DNA from: Bondarzewia mesenterica
Taxonomy: Eukaryota; Basidiomycota; Agaricomycetes; Russulales; Bondarzewiaceae
Length of the DNA stretch: 40,424 nt
Assembly (NCBI GenBank): GCA_004802705.1
Contig: SGPL01000307.1
Location: forward strand, 1 to 40,424
Reading direction: 5' to 3'
Position 1 is the first letter of the stretch. The number at the start of each line of letters is the position of its first letter. This document shows positions 23,701-35,158 of this stretch, piece by piece. The notes below the pieces were generated by a model that saw only the letters and a list, made by a program, of their open reading frames with translations, was not told where the DNA came from and ran no database searches. The position numbers and the translations under genes were made by a program.

Positions 23701-24799
23701 CCGCCGTCAGCCTGCGCCATGTNTGAAAAACGTTACGCCATAGTCGTCGAGCAATGNCGCAAATTGATCAACAGCTACCAATTCAACAACGAACCTCTNC
23801 GGCTTCTCACGGCATGTCTTGCCAGCGGATATCGTTCCACGGACTCCTTCATCACGTCCACATTTCAAAAACATCTTCTACGTGAGATCAAGCTGAGCGA
23901 TACGGNGGTTAANAACAAAGACCATTTGAGATGGAACGCGCCAGTGCGGCGCTGGGCACTAATCGGGAAGACTGANGATCTCGACGAAGGGGAGGAAGAC
24001 AAAGAGGAAAAGGAAATCGAGACACTTCCGATTGAGAAACTCACTCAACAAGTNACTCCAACTATCACGCTCCCTGCGAAAGACAATCCAATTCTAGTTG
24101 CCATGTATGGGCAAATGAGTCTTGCGGCGAAGAGCTATCAGAGTGCAATATGTACGTGTCATTTTTCTCCCTCCTTGTTGGATCAGAAGGTCAATAACTT
24201 TTGGGGACAGTTTATCTCCTGCATGCGTACGACTATTGTCCCAATGATGCAATGGTATGTTTAAGTCTGGCTATTGCGTGCATGGGTCGTGCGATGCAGC
24301 GCCAGGCAGACAATCGACATCACCTAATCGCACAGGTGCGGCTTTTCCTTTCACTTCTTGTAGATAAGGNGCCGAGACNCAANNTTTCACTTTTCAGGCG
24401 ATGGCATTCNTGTCGCAATATCGTACGTTGCGACAATCAAACNTTGCAGGCCTGGATGAGATAGAATTCAACTTTGGTCGTGCATTTCAGCAGCTTGGTA
24501 CGTCTTTTTGNCATTGCGTTAATCAANGCCCGGGCNGAAGCGGTNGTCTAGGTTTGCATTCGCTCGCCGTGAAGCACTACGAAAACGTGTTGGGAATGGC
24601 GGAGAGAAGAATGGAGACAGATCNGAANGTACGTATANCCATTCCTCAGTGCCATGCCTTTCTCANCCCNAGTANTTTGCAATCATCACAGGATGTCGGA
24701 CTTGCNAGGGAGGCNGCGTACAATCTATCCTTAATATTCGTCATGACGGGTGCTGCGCCATTAGCAGAAACATTGTATCGACGGTGGCTATCTCTCTGA
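20741..24799 (+). CDS. TFC4: TFIIIC subunit with TPR repeats (yeast Tfc4 / human GTF3C3 homologue)
   Basis: This multi-exon gene encodes the TPR scaffold of TFIIIC, the factor that binds A/B boxes of tRNA genes and recruits TFIIIB for RNA polymerase III. The ATG at 20741 opens MADPSHSLLHFGSSKQDEFD. An acidic N-terminus rich in Glu follows, as in the family, then DWDFSIQEQDAVFHEDLRAA and a basic RRKKKRGRQPG. The TPR blocks include EGNQAYVDADIPETIRIMQE, KCYMDLNQPQKAL, KQQALYCYGKVYSLD and LADLYNSLGEHDKAVYVI. The end, REAAYNLSLIFVMTGAAPLA then ETLYRRWLSL and TGA at 24797-24799, is the conserved C-terminus. About a dozen introns of 45-80 nt are visible, for example 20831-20877, 20996-21048 and 21196-21278. 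The last has a TTA microsatellite in its branch region. Many N calls right of 23098 prevent a full translation. I see no true stop that is not explained by an intron. Confidence 0.88.
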
Positions 24800-24909
24800 T
24801 TGATTCCGCTTCAATATTTTCCATGTNTTTGTAATTTCATNTGCCAGTTTACAACATGTNGGTGCGAACANNCGACGGNCGAGCTGACAAAAAGGCAGAT
24901 CCACACCGT

Positions 24910-25220
24910 NGNNCNCCNNNANNNCNNNNACAACANCNNNNGAACANCANCANNNNNNNNNNNNNNNNNNNNNNNNNNNNNNNNNNNNNNNNNNNNNNNN
25001 NNNNNNNNNNNNNNNNNNNNNNNNNNNNNNNNNNNNNNNNNNNNNNNNNNNNNNNNNNNNNNNNNNNNNNNNNNNNNNNNNNNNNNNNNNNNNNNNNNNN
25101 NNNNNNNNNNNNNNNNNNNNNNNNNNNNNNNNNNNNNNNNNNNNNNNNNNNNNNNNNNNNNNNNNNNNNNNNNNNNNNNNNNNNNNNNNNNNNNNNNNNN
25201 NNNNNNNNNNNNNNNNNNNT
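24910..25220. other. Assembly gap flanked by ambiguous calls
   Basis: An almost unbroken run of N covers about 24953-25219, with scattered N on both sides from 23098 to 25864. Open frames reported across it are meaningless. The gap separates the ends of the TFIIIC gene and the minus-strand dehydrogenase gene, which point at each other, so it probably covers only their 3' flanks. Its true length is unknown. Confidence 0.95.
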
Positions 25221-25273
25221 CATTTGAAGNGCGGCCAAAGAATATTANAGCAGANATTGACGAGACCCAGGCA

Positions 25274-26654
25274 CTATCCCAAGGAAGTGTAAGNAGGGCT
25301 GAACAACGCGGCGTGAAGCTNTCNATCTTTTGCCGCTGNNTTCCTTTCAGCTCTTTTGATCGAAGCCAGCTTTGTCAGTCCAAACATTCTACTGAGAATG
25401 GTNTCCTGNAAGCCGAGANTGTAAGCAAACTTAGCTCNCGCTTGATCAGACCATTGCAAGGCGGTCTTACAAATCCTCTGCGGCCCATGAACGTGCCCAC
25501 GATCCACACAGTCCATAAATTGTTCCCGNCCCACAGCCAGNCTCGTGGACGACTTTTGAGGGCCTCCGCGACAACGNTCGATGCAAACTGATCTGTAGCA
25601 ANTGCCCCATCTACGGCCAAGCCTGCATGTCTAGCCTCCATCGCGATGAGCTCCGCTATAACACGCACCTTGGAATTTCTCGATCCGGAGCTCCTTAAAT
25701 TCTGCGTTGATTGGTTGATANAGTGAACCGGGAGGGAGACTCGTTGGAGCGCCCTTCATAATATTGCTTTGAACATTTCCGGCAGCGATCTAAGTTCCAT
25801 GACGTGACTAGCAGGATTGGGAGCATAGAAAACACNGTACGTTTATGACCTTAACACTGAGGTGGACGAGATGAGTACAGTAATCACAAAACCTCNGTCC
25901 AATGGCCTGCTTACTTGAATGGTGCGAGCTCGACTCGCAACGTGTCGCCATATGAGAACAGCGCGGCTTTACTAGCGTTGTATGCGCAGTTAAATGGAAC
26001 TGGCATGAGGCCCGCTAGGCTACTGACATTCAGAATGCGTGCATCTCCAGACGTCATTAGCAGAGGAAGGAATATTTGAACCATGGCAATCGCTCCGAAC
26101 AGATTGACATCGAACAAGGCCTTGACTTGATTCATAGTGATGTCGGCGGCGGCCGAGGCGTATGCTGGAGCACGTTGGCATTAACCAGCCATCAAACGAT
26201 CGTCTGATAGAGGAAACCTGATCCTTACCGATCCCACTGCAGCACCGTTATGGGTCGATGAAGAGCAAGAATGACAAAGGACGTACGCATTGTTGACCAA
26301 GATATCAAGTTTCCCGCCGGTCAACTCGGATACGCTCGCCTGAGCTGCGTGGATACTTTCCACATTTGTGACATCCAGAGAAAGGGTCTCGATACCCATA
26401 GCCGTCAGTGTCTGCATTGCTTCGACTCTACGAGAAGTGGCGAAAACACGCAATCCTACATCGTCGTGAGCAAGTGCAGCGTATATAGTTTTGGCGTCAT
26501 AGGATCACTTGCCCTTGCGGTGAAATTCCTTTGCGAAAGCCTCCCCAATGCCCCCCGCAGTGCATCTATGTTTTTAAGATGAACTCTAGCATGGCTTACG
26601 TGGGAGGTCTGCGTACCCAGTGATGAGAACCGTCTTCGTCGAAGCTTTGGGCAT
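25274..26654 (-). CDS. Short-chain dehydrogenase/reductase, Ayr1-like (copy 1)
   Basis: This is a classical SDR, similar to yeast 1-acyldihydroxyacetone-phosphate reductase Ayr1 (NADPH-dependent). The start at 26654 reads MPKASTKTVLITG. The spliced protein continues CTAGGIGEAFAKEFHRKGLR (Rossmann glycine motif), LDILVNNAGIAYASAAADIT, then SSLAGLMPVPFNCAYNASKA, which carries the catalytic Ser-x12-Tyr-x3-Lys. It ends near GRRGF and ILSRMFGLTKLASIKRAER, with TAG at 25274-25276. Exons run 26617-26654, 26513-26565, 26287-26455, 26229-26236 (8 nt), 25915-26164, 25841-25856 (16 nt), 25669-25789, then two more with N calls. The intron at 26456-26512 has a GC-AG pair (donor GCAAGT). The gene is the head-to-head paralogue of 27678-29005. 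Exact substrate and location are inferred only; a C-terminal membrane association is known for Ayr1. Confidence 0.85.
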
Positions 26655-27677
26655 GTTCAAGAGGTGGATGGAGAATGCTGCAGTGTGGGTTCAAACCAGT
26701 TAGCTTCGTTGAGAGCAGCGCCAGTAGCTCGAGGTCCAGTTGTGGAGCGTGGTCGAAATGATCGAACACACTGGCTTTCGAACTTGCGCCGAAGCTTGAA
26801 GCTTTAAGCGTTGATGGGCTGCGGCTATGAATCTGATGCAGAGTTGTGAGTTCGAATGGCAGGACCCGCAACCACTTGTGTTCATCATGATCTAGAAACA
26901 AATGGGCAGTGTGAGAGCACGTACGTCGGAAGACCTCACACACGAAAATCCCCAGCTTAACATTGGTGAATTCTCATCCATGTGACCGAGATAGTCGGAA
27001 TGATGATCAGTCCCTCAACGGACGAGAAGCGGTCCGCGTGAGTCTGTGAGATGTCACGGCAGACGGAGGCAGATTTTTGGGCATCCCATATCCATTCAAT
27101 ATCGGTCATGATCATATTTTGTGACTCATGTGGAAGTGTTTTCGAGCTTCGCATATTTGGGTTTATATCCAGGTTTTGAGCACTGTGATTGGCTGAGGAC
27201 CCAATTTTTAACAAGATATGCAAGGTGCCAAAGTTTCTTCCACATGGGTCACAATATTTGGCAAGTATTTGGTGGATATGTGATGCTCAAATATATGCCT
27301 GTGTCTGCTGTGTGTGGACCGGGAAGTACATCTTGCAAGCGCCGTCGCGCGGATAGATTCTATCAAACGAACTCCAACTTGAAGGACCCCAGAGCTACTT
27401 ACTAATGGGGCAAATAGTTCCGTGAACCCGCACCAGTGGCACGCAAGTCTCAAGAGCAAGACAGAACGATGATTTGAATCAATTTGTTCGACATGCAGGC
27501 GCACCATTTCAGAGGCCTGAGTATAGAAGCCGTCGATTCGGAAGCGGTCCCAGAGGATAGCTTATAGTACTTCTTGACGCATGCCTAACTTCAATCCGCG
27601 CTGCCATTCAGGTGCTACTAGCCGCTCGCCTTCCCTCCTCTGTTGCCTTCGCTTGCACAATCGTCTACCCGTTTGAC
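26655..27677. promoter_or_regulatory. Shared 1-kb region between two divergent dehydrogenase genes
   Basis: The two SDR genes start at 26654 (leftward) and 27678 (rightward), so this interval should contain both promoters. Only short open frames are present. Several minus-strand stretches (26596-26943, 26957-27223, 27208-27507) are peptide-like but show no family motif, and might be remnants of an inserted gene. No TATA or CCAAT element could be assigned with confidence. Confidence 0.4.
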
Positions 27678-29005
27678 ATGTCGCAGCCTGCAGTAGCTCA
27701 GAAAACGGTCCTCATCACAGGGTACGTCTTATCAGTCTTTCACGTTCCACAAGCTTATCTACGTCTGTTTGTAGGTGTAGCGAAGGTGGTATTGGGGAGG
27801 CGCTCGCGAAGGAATTTCACTCCAAAGGCAGGAATAGAAACTTCTGCCTCTTGCATTATGTAGGGATCTTATGACAAGGAGAACAGGGCTGCGAGTTTTC
27901 GCCACCGCACGCAACACGTCCACACTGGAGGCTTCGCAAGGCCTGCATATCGAAACTCTGCAACTCGATGTCACAGACACAAACAGCATCTTGTCCGCCA
28001 AATCTCGAGTCGCTGAACTGACAGGTGGGAAACTGGATATCCTCGTGAACAATGCGTCAGTCCGCCGTCACTTAATAATCTTTGACCCGACCTTGATTGA
28101 TTGATTTTTTGGCTCAGTGGAATATGTAAGGCCGAGCTCTTCCCCCGACGCAGTTTCTGATAGCTTCTTCATTACTACAGCATACCCATATGCTGCAGCT
28201 GATGTTTCTCTGGACGAGGTCAAATCTTTGTTCAACGTTAATCTTTTTGCTGTAATGGAAATGGTCCAGCAATTCCTACCTTTACTTCTGGCTTCAGCCG
28301 ATGCACGCATCGTCCAGTTGGGAAGCTTGGCCGGCGTCATGCCTGTCCCGTTCGGAGCAGCGTACAACGCTAGCAAGGCAGCCCTTCATTATTACGGAGA
28401 CACGCTGAGAGTTGAACTCGCGCCCTTCAAGTGAGTCGTCTTCAATTCAGAGCATGCACCTTCTTGTCCAATGCGATTATCTCGGACAGCGTCAAAGTCA
28501 TTACGGTACACCGTCATCTGTGTGCAGTTTTTCCACCGCTCTGACCAGCAATGCAGTTCGTTTTGGGCAACGTGCGGAGCAACCTCTCCAAGCCATGGCA
28601 TGTTCTTCCGGCCAATTCAATCTATCAGCCTATCAAACAGGAATATCAGAGTCGTCGTATTGACAACTTCCAAAGTGAGTCTCTTCAGTCTTTGAGCGAC
28701 CGGACAGGATCATTCAAACTTCTGAAACGTAGAGAGCGCTGTGCCCAGGGAGCCGATCGCTCGGAGCATAGTTGAAGAAACACTCAAAAGCAGCCCTCGC
28801 GCTTGGGTTTGGGGTGGAGCGAACGCGTGGACCGTATGGTTCATCAGTACTTTCCTCAGCCGAAGAGGCTTTGTGCGTCGGTCCGCTGGTGGTCGTCATA
28901 TTCTTTTTCTGACTACGTCTGACCGTCTAGGATGGAATCTTGAGCAAGATTTTTGGTCTCAGCAAACTCGCGAGCTTAGTAGCTCAGGATAAAAAGGCGG
29001 CTTGA
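27678..29005 (+). CDS. Short-chain dehydrogenase/reductase, Ayr1-like (copy 2)
   Basis: Nine exons encode 290 residues: 27678-27721, 27775-27827, 27887-28055, 28118-28125, 28181-28430, 28490-28505, 28557-28674, 28733-28872 and 28931-29005. The lengths sum to 873 nt in frame. Motifs in order are TVLITGCSEGGIGEALAKEF (NADP(H)-binding glycine motif), VFATARN, LDILVNNAGISYPYAAADVS, VNLFAVMEMVQ and GSLAGVMPVPFGAAYNASKA (catalytic Ser-x12-Tyr-x3-Lys). They are followed by VKVITFVLGNVRSNLSKPW and AWTVWFISTFLSRRGF. The protein ends ASLVAQDKKAA. Ayr1-type enzymes reduce acyl-dihydroxyacetone phosphate in lipid synthesis, but agaricomycetes have many such SDRs and substrates vary. The two microexons (8 and 16 nt) and a GC-AG intron (27828-27886) are shared with the paralogue. 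Without them the NNAG motif and the VKVIT strand are lost. Confidence 0.88.
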
Positions 29006-29479
29006 TCTTTTTCCGAGCATTGGCCCTGATGTGGTTTGACCGATAATTCTTCTGGCTAATGGCCATGCTATTAGCGACTGCCCCCGTCTTTCATCATGCT
29101 TTGTCTCTCTCATCATACCCTGGCGGACTACTGTGACAACCAAGTGAAACAGTCGTCGGGCGCTTCTTTTCCCGACCGCTGCACGTAGATAAAGTCAGTC
29201 GACTCTCTGTTCTACGCAGGCTCTTCATTGTGGTATTTACGATATTGTGACTCGACCCCGTTCACTGCTTCATCAAGTATTTATTGCATACCCTCATGGA
29301 CCAGCGAGGTCCGATGCGCCATACTTACATGTGGGACTGATTCTAAGCAGTATTGGGAGTTGTGCGGCGACATTCGGCAAAACAGTGCCACATCTGCAAC
29401 TAGGGTTCTAATCGTTCAGTCTGTCAAGCACACTTGTCCTGGGGTTAGAAGGAGCATTCATTCCCATCACATTTTATAG
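29006..29479. other. Downstream flank of SDR copy 2, nothing recognised
   Basis: There is no open frame with family motifs. It probably contains the 3' untranslated region of the dehydrogenase gene. Confidence 0.4.
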
Positions 29480-30076
29480 GCGACATCCACTGAGACCTAC
29501 AGGTTCAAGCAGCTCCTGCAAAAACGCCGCCGAGGCACGAAGGACATTTCACCGCTTGCGGCGATTATACAACAGCCTCGGGGAGTGTCTAGGGAGCTCC
29601 AGCGTCTGCATACCTTCCTCTTCTATGGGCAGTACGGGCCAGCACGTTCTGATGAAGAGGATCATGATGGTGACGTACCTAGTACCGAACGTGAGCTGCA
29701 AGATCTGTTCCTTATCATCCATATCCTCACACTAGGTAGCACATCAGCCTACACCAGCATCAGCTGTCATGTATCAGAATCAGAATCAGACATACGTATC
29801 ATCGAGCCTGTGCAGCTATATGACTTACCGCCACTTCAGTCTCCCTGCCAGGAGTCAGTCAGGAGTCTTCTCTGGAAATATTCTTCTCATTCTCACCGTT
29901 GTCTCAAGGACAGGACACAGTTCTACTATGGGATCCGTTTCGCCGAGCATCAAGATTAGACATGCTATAGAACACGCAGGATTCTCCACGTCTACGCTCC
30001 ACGATGTCGGCATGTTTCATACGGCTGCCAAGAGCTTGCACTGCTCAAAGATACGGTCGGGTTTTACGGAGGGTTA
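29480..30076 (+). other. Coding-like stretch, unrecognised
   Basis: Directly after an acceptor-like TTTTATAG, one plus-strand frame stays open from 29480 to 29959 and reads ATSTETYRFKQLLQKRRRGT, then SPLAAIIQQPRG and RELQRLHTFLFYGQYGPARS. An intron-like segment (GTAGCA...CTGCCAG, about 29736-29851) could follow. A second frame up to 30076 reads IKIRHAIEHAGFSTSTLHDV. No start codon with good context, no family and no complete exon chain can be shown. It may be a gene fragment or a heavily split gene. Confidence 0.25.
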
Positions 30077-30482
30077 ACGTTAGACCATCTCTCCTCGATC
30101 TTCGTATGTGCACCGCACGGGCAGGTTACCGCAGATATGACGACCGCCGATGGTTTGCATCTTGACCTATCGAAGACCGTTCGGTGTTGGAATGCTATCT
30201 GTAGGTAGCGTTACCTGACAATACCCATGCACCGTTTAGAATTGTCATTGAGGCCAGATCGCATAGAAACACGGAAAGAAATAGATACGGATTGACTGGA
30301 ATACTACAAGTGTGCTAGCTTGTTTCATGATTACTTGAGGAATCAAGCGAAGTACTCTGCTTTCGCGGACCCTGATCGTCCTACGCAAAAAAGGGTTGTT
30401 CAATTAAAGCTTTGGTATTCAATCAAATCCCAGTGCTCACCGTCACGGTCGAAAATTCGTCGCCGCCCATACTTCTGTGAAG
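30077..30482. other. Stretch without a gene
   Basis: Nothing is recognisable. It would include the 3' flank of the membrane-protein gene ending at 30483. Confidence 0.4.
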
Positions 30483-31927
30483 TCAGACATCGGTGATAAC
30501 GTCATTAGGGTGTCTTCTTGTCCCGGGAGCAAGATGGCGCCTGAACTCGATATGCCCTTCACTAGTTGGGTCGAACTCACTCTCCCATATATAGGTGGCT
30601 GAATCAGATTTACCAGGAGAGGCCGTCCGCAAACGAGCGTTGAAGAGTACCATGAGGGAGTTGGAGTACAGTTTGCCGAGGACGGCCATGGGGGCCATGT
30701 AAAAGTTATTTGTTTGGGAAGCCAGGAAAAGAATGGCACAGACGGCGGCAACGCTTGCTTATCACCATGCAAAATTAAGCAATTATTAGCGCGATATGGA
30801 AATGTTATAATTAATTTCTGCCTTACACGTGAGCATTCCAGTACCGACAGATAGATGCAGGAGCCGCGTCAGCATATCTTCAGTGGCTCGAAATACAGTC
30901 CGTCTTTGGGCACGTTTAAGCTGTGTAAAAAGGAGGCAATAAGGACCACGATGAAGTGAAACAAGATGCTTGAAGCTTGAAGAGCGTCGTACTTACCAAG
31001 TATATCATAGATGCACAGATTATCATATCACAGCACGCGCTACCTACCAACCAGACCTGCGTTTACATTGAGATTGAGCGCTTCATCAGATAATGATCAT
31101 ACTGCAAACTAACTGACAGCAGTGACCGAGAACATCTTGTGCTGCATACCCACAGCATGGTCCTCGAACTGAAGGCGGACGATGAGTCCTTGAGCCATGG
31201 CTGCAGCGCCTTCCATGAGAGCGAGCTAAATGGAGTGATTGCTATCGGTAAACGGCATTTAGGAGAAAATGTCCTACAGACAACTCACGGACACAATGAA
31301 AGCGCAGAGAAATCTTGACCTCCCAAGAACGTATATCCGCCAAGCAAATACAGATTGCACCGTCGTGCCCACTAAGTAGAAAATAATCCCAAATAAGCAA
31401 CAGAATGACAGCGCTGTCCGATACACAGCAAAGACATACTGATTCCCATCATAAAAGGTCCACTAAACCACATAAATCCTATGTAATCCAGTTTAGAGAG
31501 GTCTCCCCATCCTGCCGCTAGTAATTCGAACGAATCGCTCGTGAGCAAGCCTGTCTGGGCAGTTTCCCAGATAAACAGGACGTAAACCAGGAATTTGATC
31601 TGCCGTCGATCCTTAGAATATTTGATGTAGTAGAGATCTATACCACGCGTCGAGAATAAGCACTGGGTATAAATTGCATGTAATCAGCAAGAACTTACAG
31701 ACTTGCACGCAAAGTACGCCGAACATTCCCGAGTTCAAGACCATTCCTAGATGCTAGTATATTGACTAATGGCGGGAACAAGGTTGAATGGGCTTGATCT
31801 CACCCCAGGCCCTGTTCTGGAAAAGACAAGCCTGAAGATAACCCAGGATGGAGGAACAAAGTGATATGACTCACAGTCTGACGATGTTAGGAGGCACTCC
31901 AGGAGCATATTCTGGTGGAGGAGACAT
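30483..31927 (-). CDS. Seven-pass integral membrane protein, DUF6534 type
   Basis: This minus-strand gene with many short introns starts at 31927 with MSPPPEYAPGVPPNIVRL. It continues through MVLNSGMFGVLCVQVYLYY, KYSKDRRQIKFLVYVLFIWE, PFMMGIMGTTVQSVFAWRIY, VWLVGSACCDMIICASMIYL and RLLHLSVGTGMLTS. The C-terminal signature is MAPMAVLGKLYSNSLMVLFN-AR, and TGA is at 30483-30485. The order of hydrophobic segments, the Q-x-Y-x-YY motif after TM2 and the KLYSN(S/T)L...LFN end match the DUF6534 family, which is widespread and multicopy in Agaricomycetes and has no established function. Introns with clear ends include 31817-31874. The donor GTAAGT after ACATGATATACTTG-type sequence and the GTAAGG donor near 30829 are needed to keep frame. 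The C-terminal tail after LFNARL is hydrophilic and cytosolic-like. Some exon borders in the N-terminal third are inferred. Confidence 0.82.
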
Positions 31928-34900
31928 CTTTCCACGCCTAAGATGTATCGCTGAAGTTTCAGGGAGGAGTGCATACCTTGATTGAACTTATAGGTTCATG
32001 ATATAGTCGTCCCCTGCGTATCTCGATGACAAAAAGGGAGTGCGGGAGCTGGAGGCTGCATCAAGAATCTTCCTTGATGGATAAATGGAGAGAATGCTAT
32101 GGATGAAACGAAACAAACATCATAACTGCTTCGGGTGACTATATCTGCTATAACTTCGGTCAGCGTTGTACCCTCATGCTGTCCTCGTGGTGAGCAGAGA
32201 TCAGATAGGTCATGATACGAATCAATTCAGGCCTCCAGATTCCGGTGTCGAGAGCAGTCTTACTCGGGAATCCGAATGTGGAACCGCAGCATGTACACAT
32301 GACACCCAACTGATGTGGTGCTAAAACCTACTGATACCTATCGAAAAGAAAGAAAGAAAAGGTGAATTTGAATGCAGAGAGACCCTACACTCACCTGGAT
32401 GGCACAGGATCAGTCAAGAGTCGTTATCATTAAGTTAATATCATACAATAACTTAAGCGGTCTCGTCAGTATTGAGATCGAAGACCCGGCTTTTCCCGTT
32501 CTTTGGCAGCAATGCACAATTGCATTATGACCTTCGGCCTGCTCAGAACTTTGCCGAGAGGTACTTATCATAAGTTCGGATGCGAAGTCTGTGCAAATCA
32601 GTATCACGCGAACCCAAGCGTTTGAAACTCATACAGCAGGAATCTCACCGGTGATGCAAATCGTAGTCGTGGAACACCACAATTGCTGTGGGTTCCGGCC
32701 CCACAAGGGCTCCGTGCTAGGTCTTGGGTGGTGGTTATGAGAGCGCAAGCCGCAATTGCCATTAACGGATCAGATCATCGCACAAGAAGAACAATAATTG
32801 ATAGAGAAGGTGATGTGTGCATGATGCCCGTTCGACTGAAGTGTCGATGAGCCGGTACAGCCAAATAAATACCCTGGCAAATTCGATGCTGGTGTTGCGT
32901 GGCGGTGTTGAAGAAGGGTAGTTTTGTATCGTGAATTTGACACTGCTGAAATTTTCGAAGGCCAGTTTCAGTTGCCCAGATGCAACGTGCAATGTCGATA
33001 TAGCGTAATAACTTTGGCCTGAGGGAATTGAGCATGAGTCTTTCATCGTACAGCAGTAGAACGTACTTCAAAGTGAATGGTCCTTCAGGATTCGCATGGC
33101 AAGCGCACGTTAGCAAGTGTTGGCAACTACTGCGAATCGGGGTATAGTGACATGACAATGAAGCTGCCCCCTCTTTGGGGCGCCAGTATGCATTTGTACG
33201 CACGGCCTAAAAACCAATTGAAGTGAGAAGTTCGAACCTCCGGTAAGACCAGCTTCATGCAGTAACAGTAGAAAAAGCCTCTTGCGATAGAAGTCCACAC
33301 CACCGGACATTTGCAGTATCCCAAATGCTCGAGGTGCTTAAGACTTGCGAACATAACGCAGTTGCGACATACAGTGGTGCGAAATTATTGTGGCTGCTGT
33401 AGTTTCTCTTATGCTGTACGCTGTACAAAGTCTGGGAAGTGGAACTTACAGGAGCGATCTGTCACCACCCTCGGTTGTTCGGCTCCAACACCGGGAACAG
33501 TCGTGTAGCAGTTGCAAAAACAAAGAGCAAGGAATATAGCGATTTTGCGATCTTCACGGCGTTCCCACTGATGTCTATGGTAATCTGCTAAGGGACATCG
33601 CGCACGACCGGACTTTTTCGTCTGCAGCAAGATACTGTATCATGCTTGTCTTCAGCAGAGCAAGTCGTGGGCTATATTCGATTGTGAAGGTAATACGGTA
33701 TACGTACCACGAAGGTTTAGTAACAGCTGAGAAGAATGAAAGGCAGAAGACATACATTTCGATATAGCTGTGAGTGTATTATGGGCTTATCCGTTGTGGA
33801 GGGGTTCGAGCTGACAGCATCCAAGTTGAGGTGAAGATCAATAATCAACTTACTTGGCTGACTGGGGGAGAAATATCGGTCGCGAGCGCAGACTAACGGA
33901 TCGTCGATCGAAAACTGCGATACGTGACAGCCGGAATGATGAGAGGCATTGTGCACAACTACCTCATGATTTGCGAGCTACGATGGTCGGAATTCTGAAT
34001 CAAAACGCTGGGGACATATGAGATGCGGTGTATGAGTGAGTTGGAGTGTAGTGTATGATCCCCTATATTAAGACCGGGGTCTGATACAGTGATACAGCGA
34101 TATAGAGAAGGGACTGTGAAGCATGGCAGAGCAAGGTACGTACCACTCGCATAAGCACCATTCGGCAAATAATGAAAGAAGAGGTAAAATGCGCCTACGT
34201 TTGTGCCGATTAATTTCCAGCTAACAAGTGTTGTATTAGTTGACGCTGGTTTTGTGATGTGAAAAAAAAAGGAGACAGCCCAGCGTCAGGGTCCCAATAA
34301 TCAATTACTCACCCGAAGGGGTCTCAAAGCAGGTCCACAACTGACAGCCACCAACACAGTAATGTATCTCCATCATAGAGCCTGGGCGCACGATTAGAGG
34401 ATGGAAATAACGAGATACGTGTATGATGTTGAGCCTTGTTGAGCGTACTGCACATATGATTCAGAATGCAGAATGCTCGAATGACCATTGTATATTGGCG
34501 AAAAGAACATTCGCTAGAGGCCATCTGGCAGGGAATACACGTACCTGACATTTCTGTTTGATTCCTATGAGGCAAAATGCTCACCTCACGATGACAGATC
34601 ATTGAACGGCAGAGTGCGGACTTCACCCTGCGGACCCACACACTGTAAGTGTGTGTTATCGAGAGTGATTTTAGCACTATGAAAAAGAGATGTGGGAGTT
34701 CCAAATTTGTACTTAGTGGTGGAAGCGAGCGCTAAGCAGCGATCAGTACTGGCCAGTGGGAACTACATAGGATTCAGGAAAACGACGTCGACCTCAGTGG
34801 ACCTGCCACTATGAGACCGTCTCCGGGTGAGATTCACTATGAATGATGGTAGTATTACTGATTCAACTTTGATTTAGGTGAATTTATTGTAAGGTGAAAA

Positions 34901-35158
34901 AGAGAGGATTTTCGCCTTCCCGTTGTCACCCCATTTGTAAGTGAAAATCACTCAGAGGATGTATGCATTGGTGAATATCAACCTTGTAAGTGCTACGACA
35001 TCTCATCTATTAATTTCACCTCAAGCAAGGTTGATTTCTGCTTTCGAGTCTCTTTTCAACCTGCGCGGTGCACCACATCTGTCGCTCGTCATTTCAACAT
35101 GGCTGGGGGTCACGCTAGTGCACCACGTTCCCAGCTGGCAGTACCTCGCACTCGCATA
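31928..35158. other. Low-GC stretch without a recognisable gene
   Basis: Short minus-strand frames rich in splice-like GTACGT and GTATAC motifs occur throughout, for example 32775-33203 (reading LRPKLLRYIDIARCIWATET) and 34324-34704. They may be pieces of a decayed or heavily split gene, but no family and no continuous exon chain can be shown. The left end of the transposon at 35159-39442 should lie in the right part of this interval; CACTAT occurs at about 34675, 34808 and 34836 but has no matching inverted end. Confidence 0.4.

Noticed and set aside
24800..25591. Open frames spanning the N run
   Set aside because: They are artefacts of translating N as an unknown residue across an assembly gap.
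33220..33245. Possible tRNA T-arm (AGTTCGAAC)
   Set aside because: The flanking bases do not pair into a stem and no D-arm or anticodon arm is present upstream.
34670..34845. CACTAT words as the left end of the CACTA-like element
   Set aside because: Three such words occur, but none has a matching inverted end or a target duplication on the right side, so the boundary was left open.
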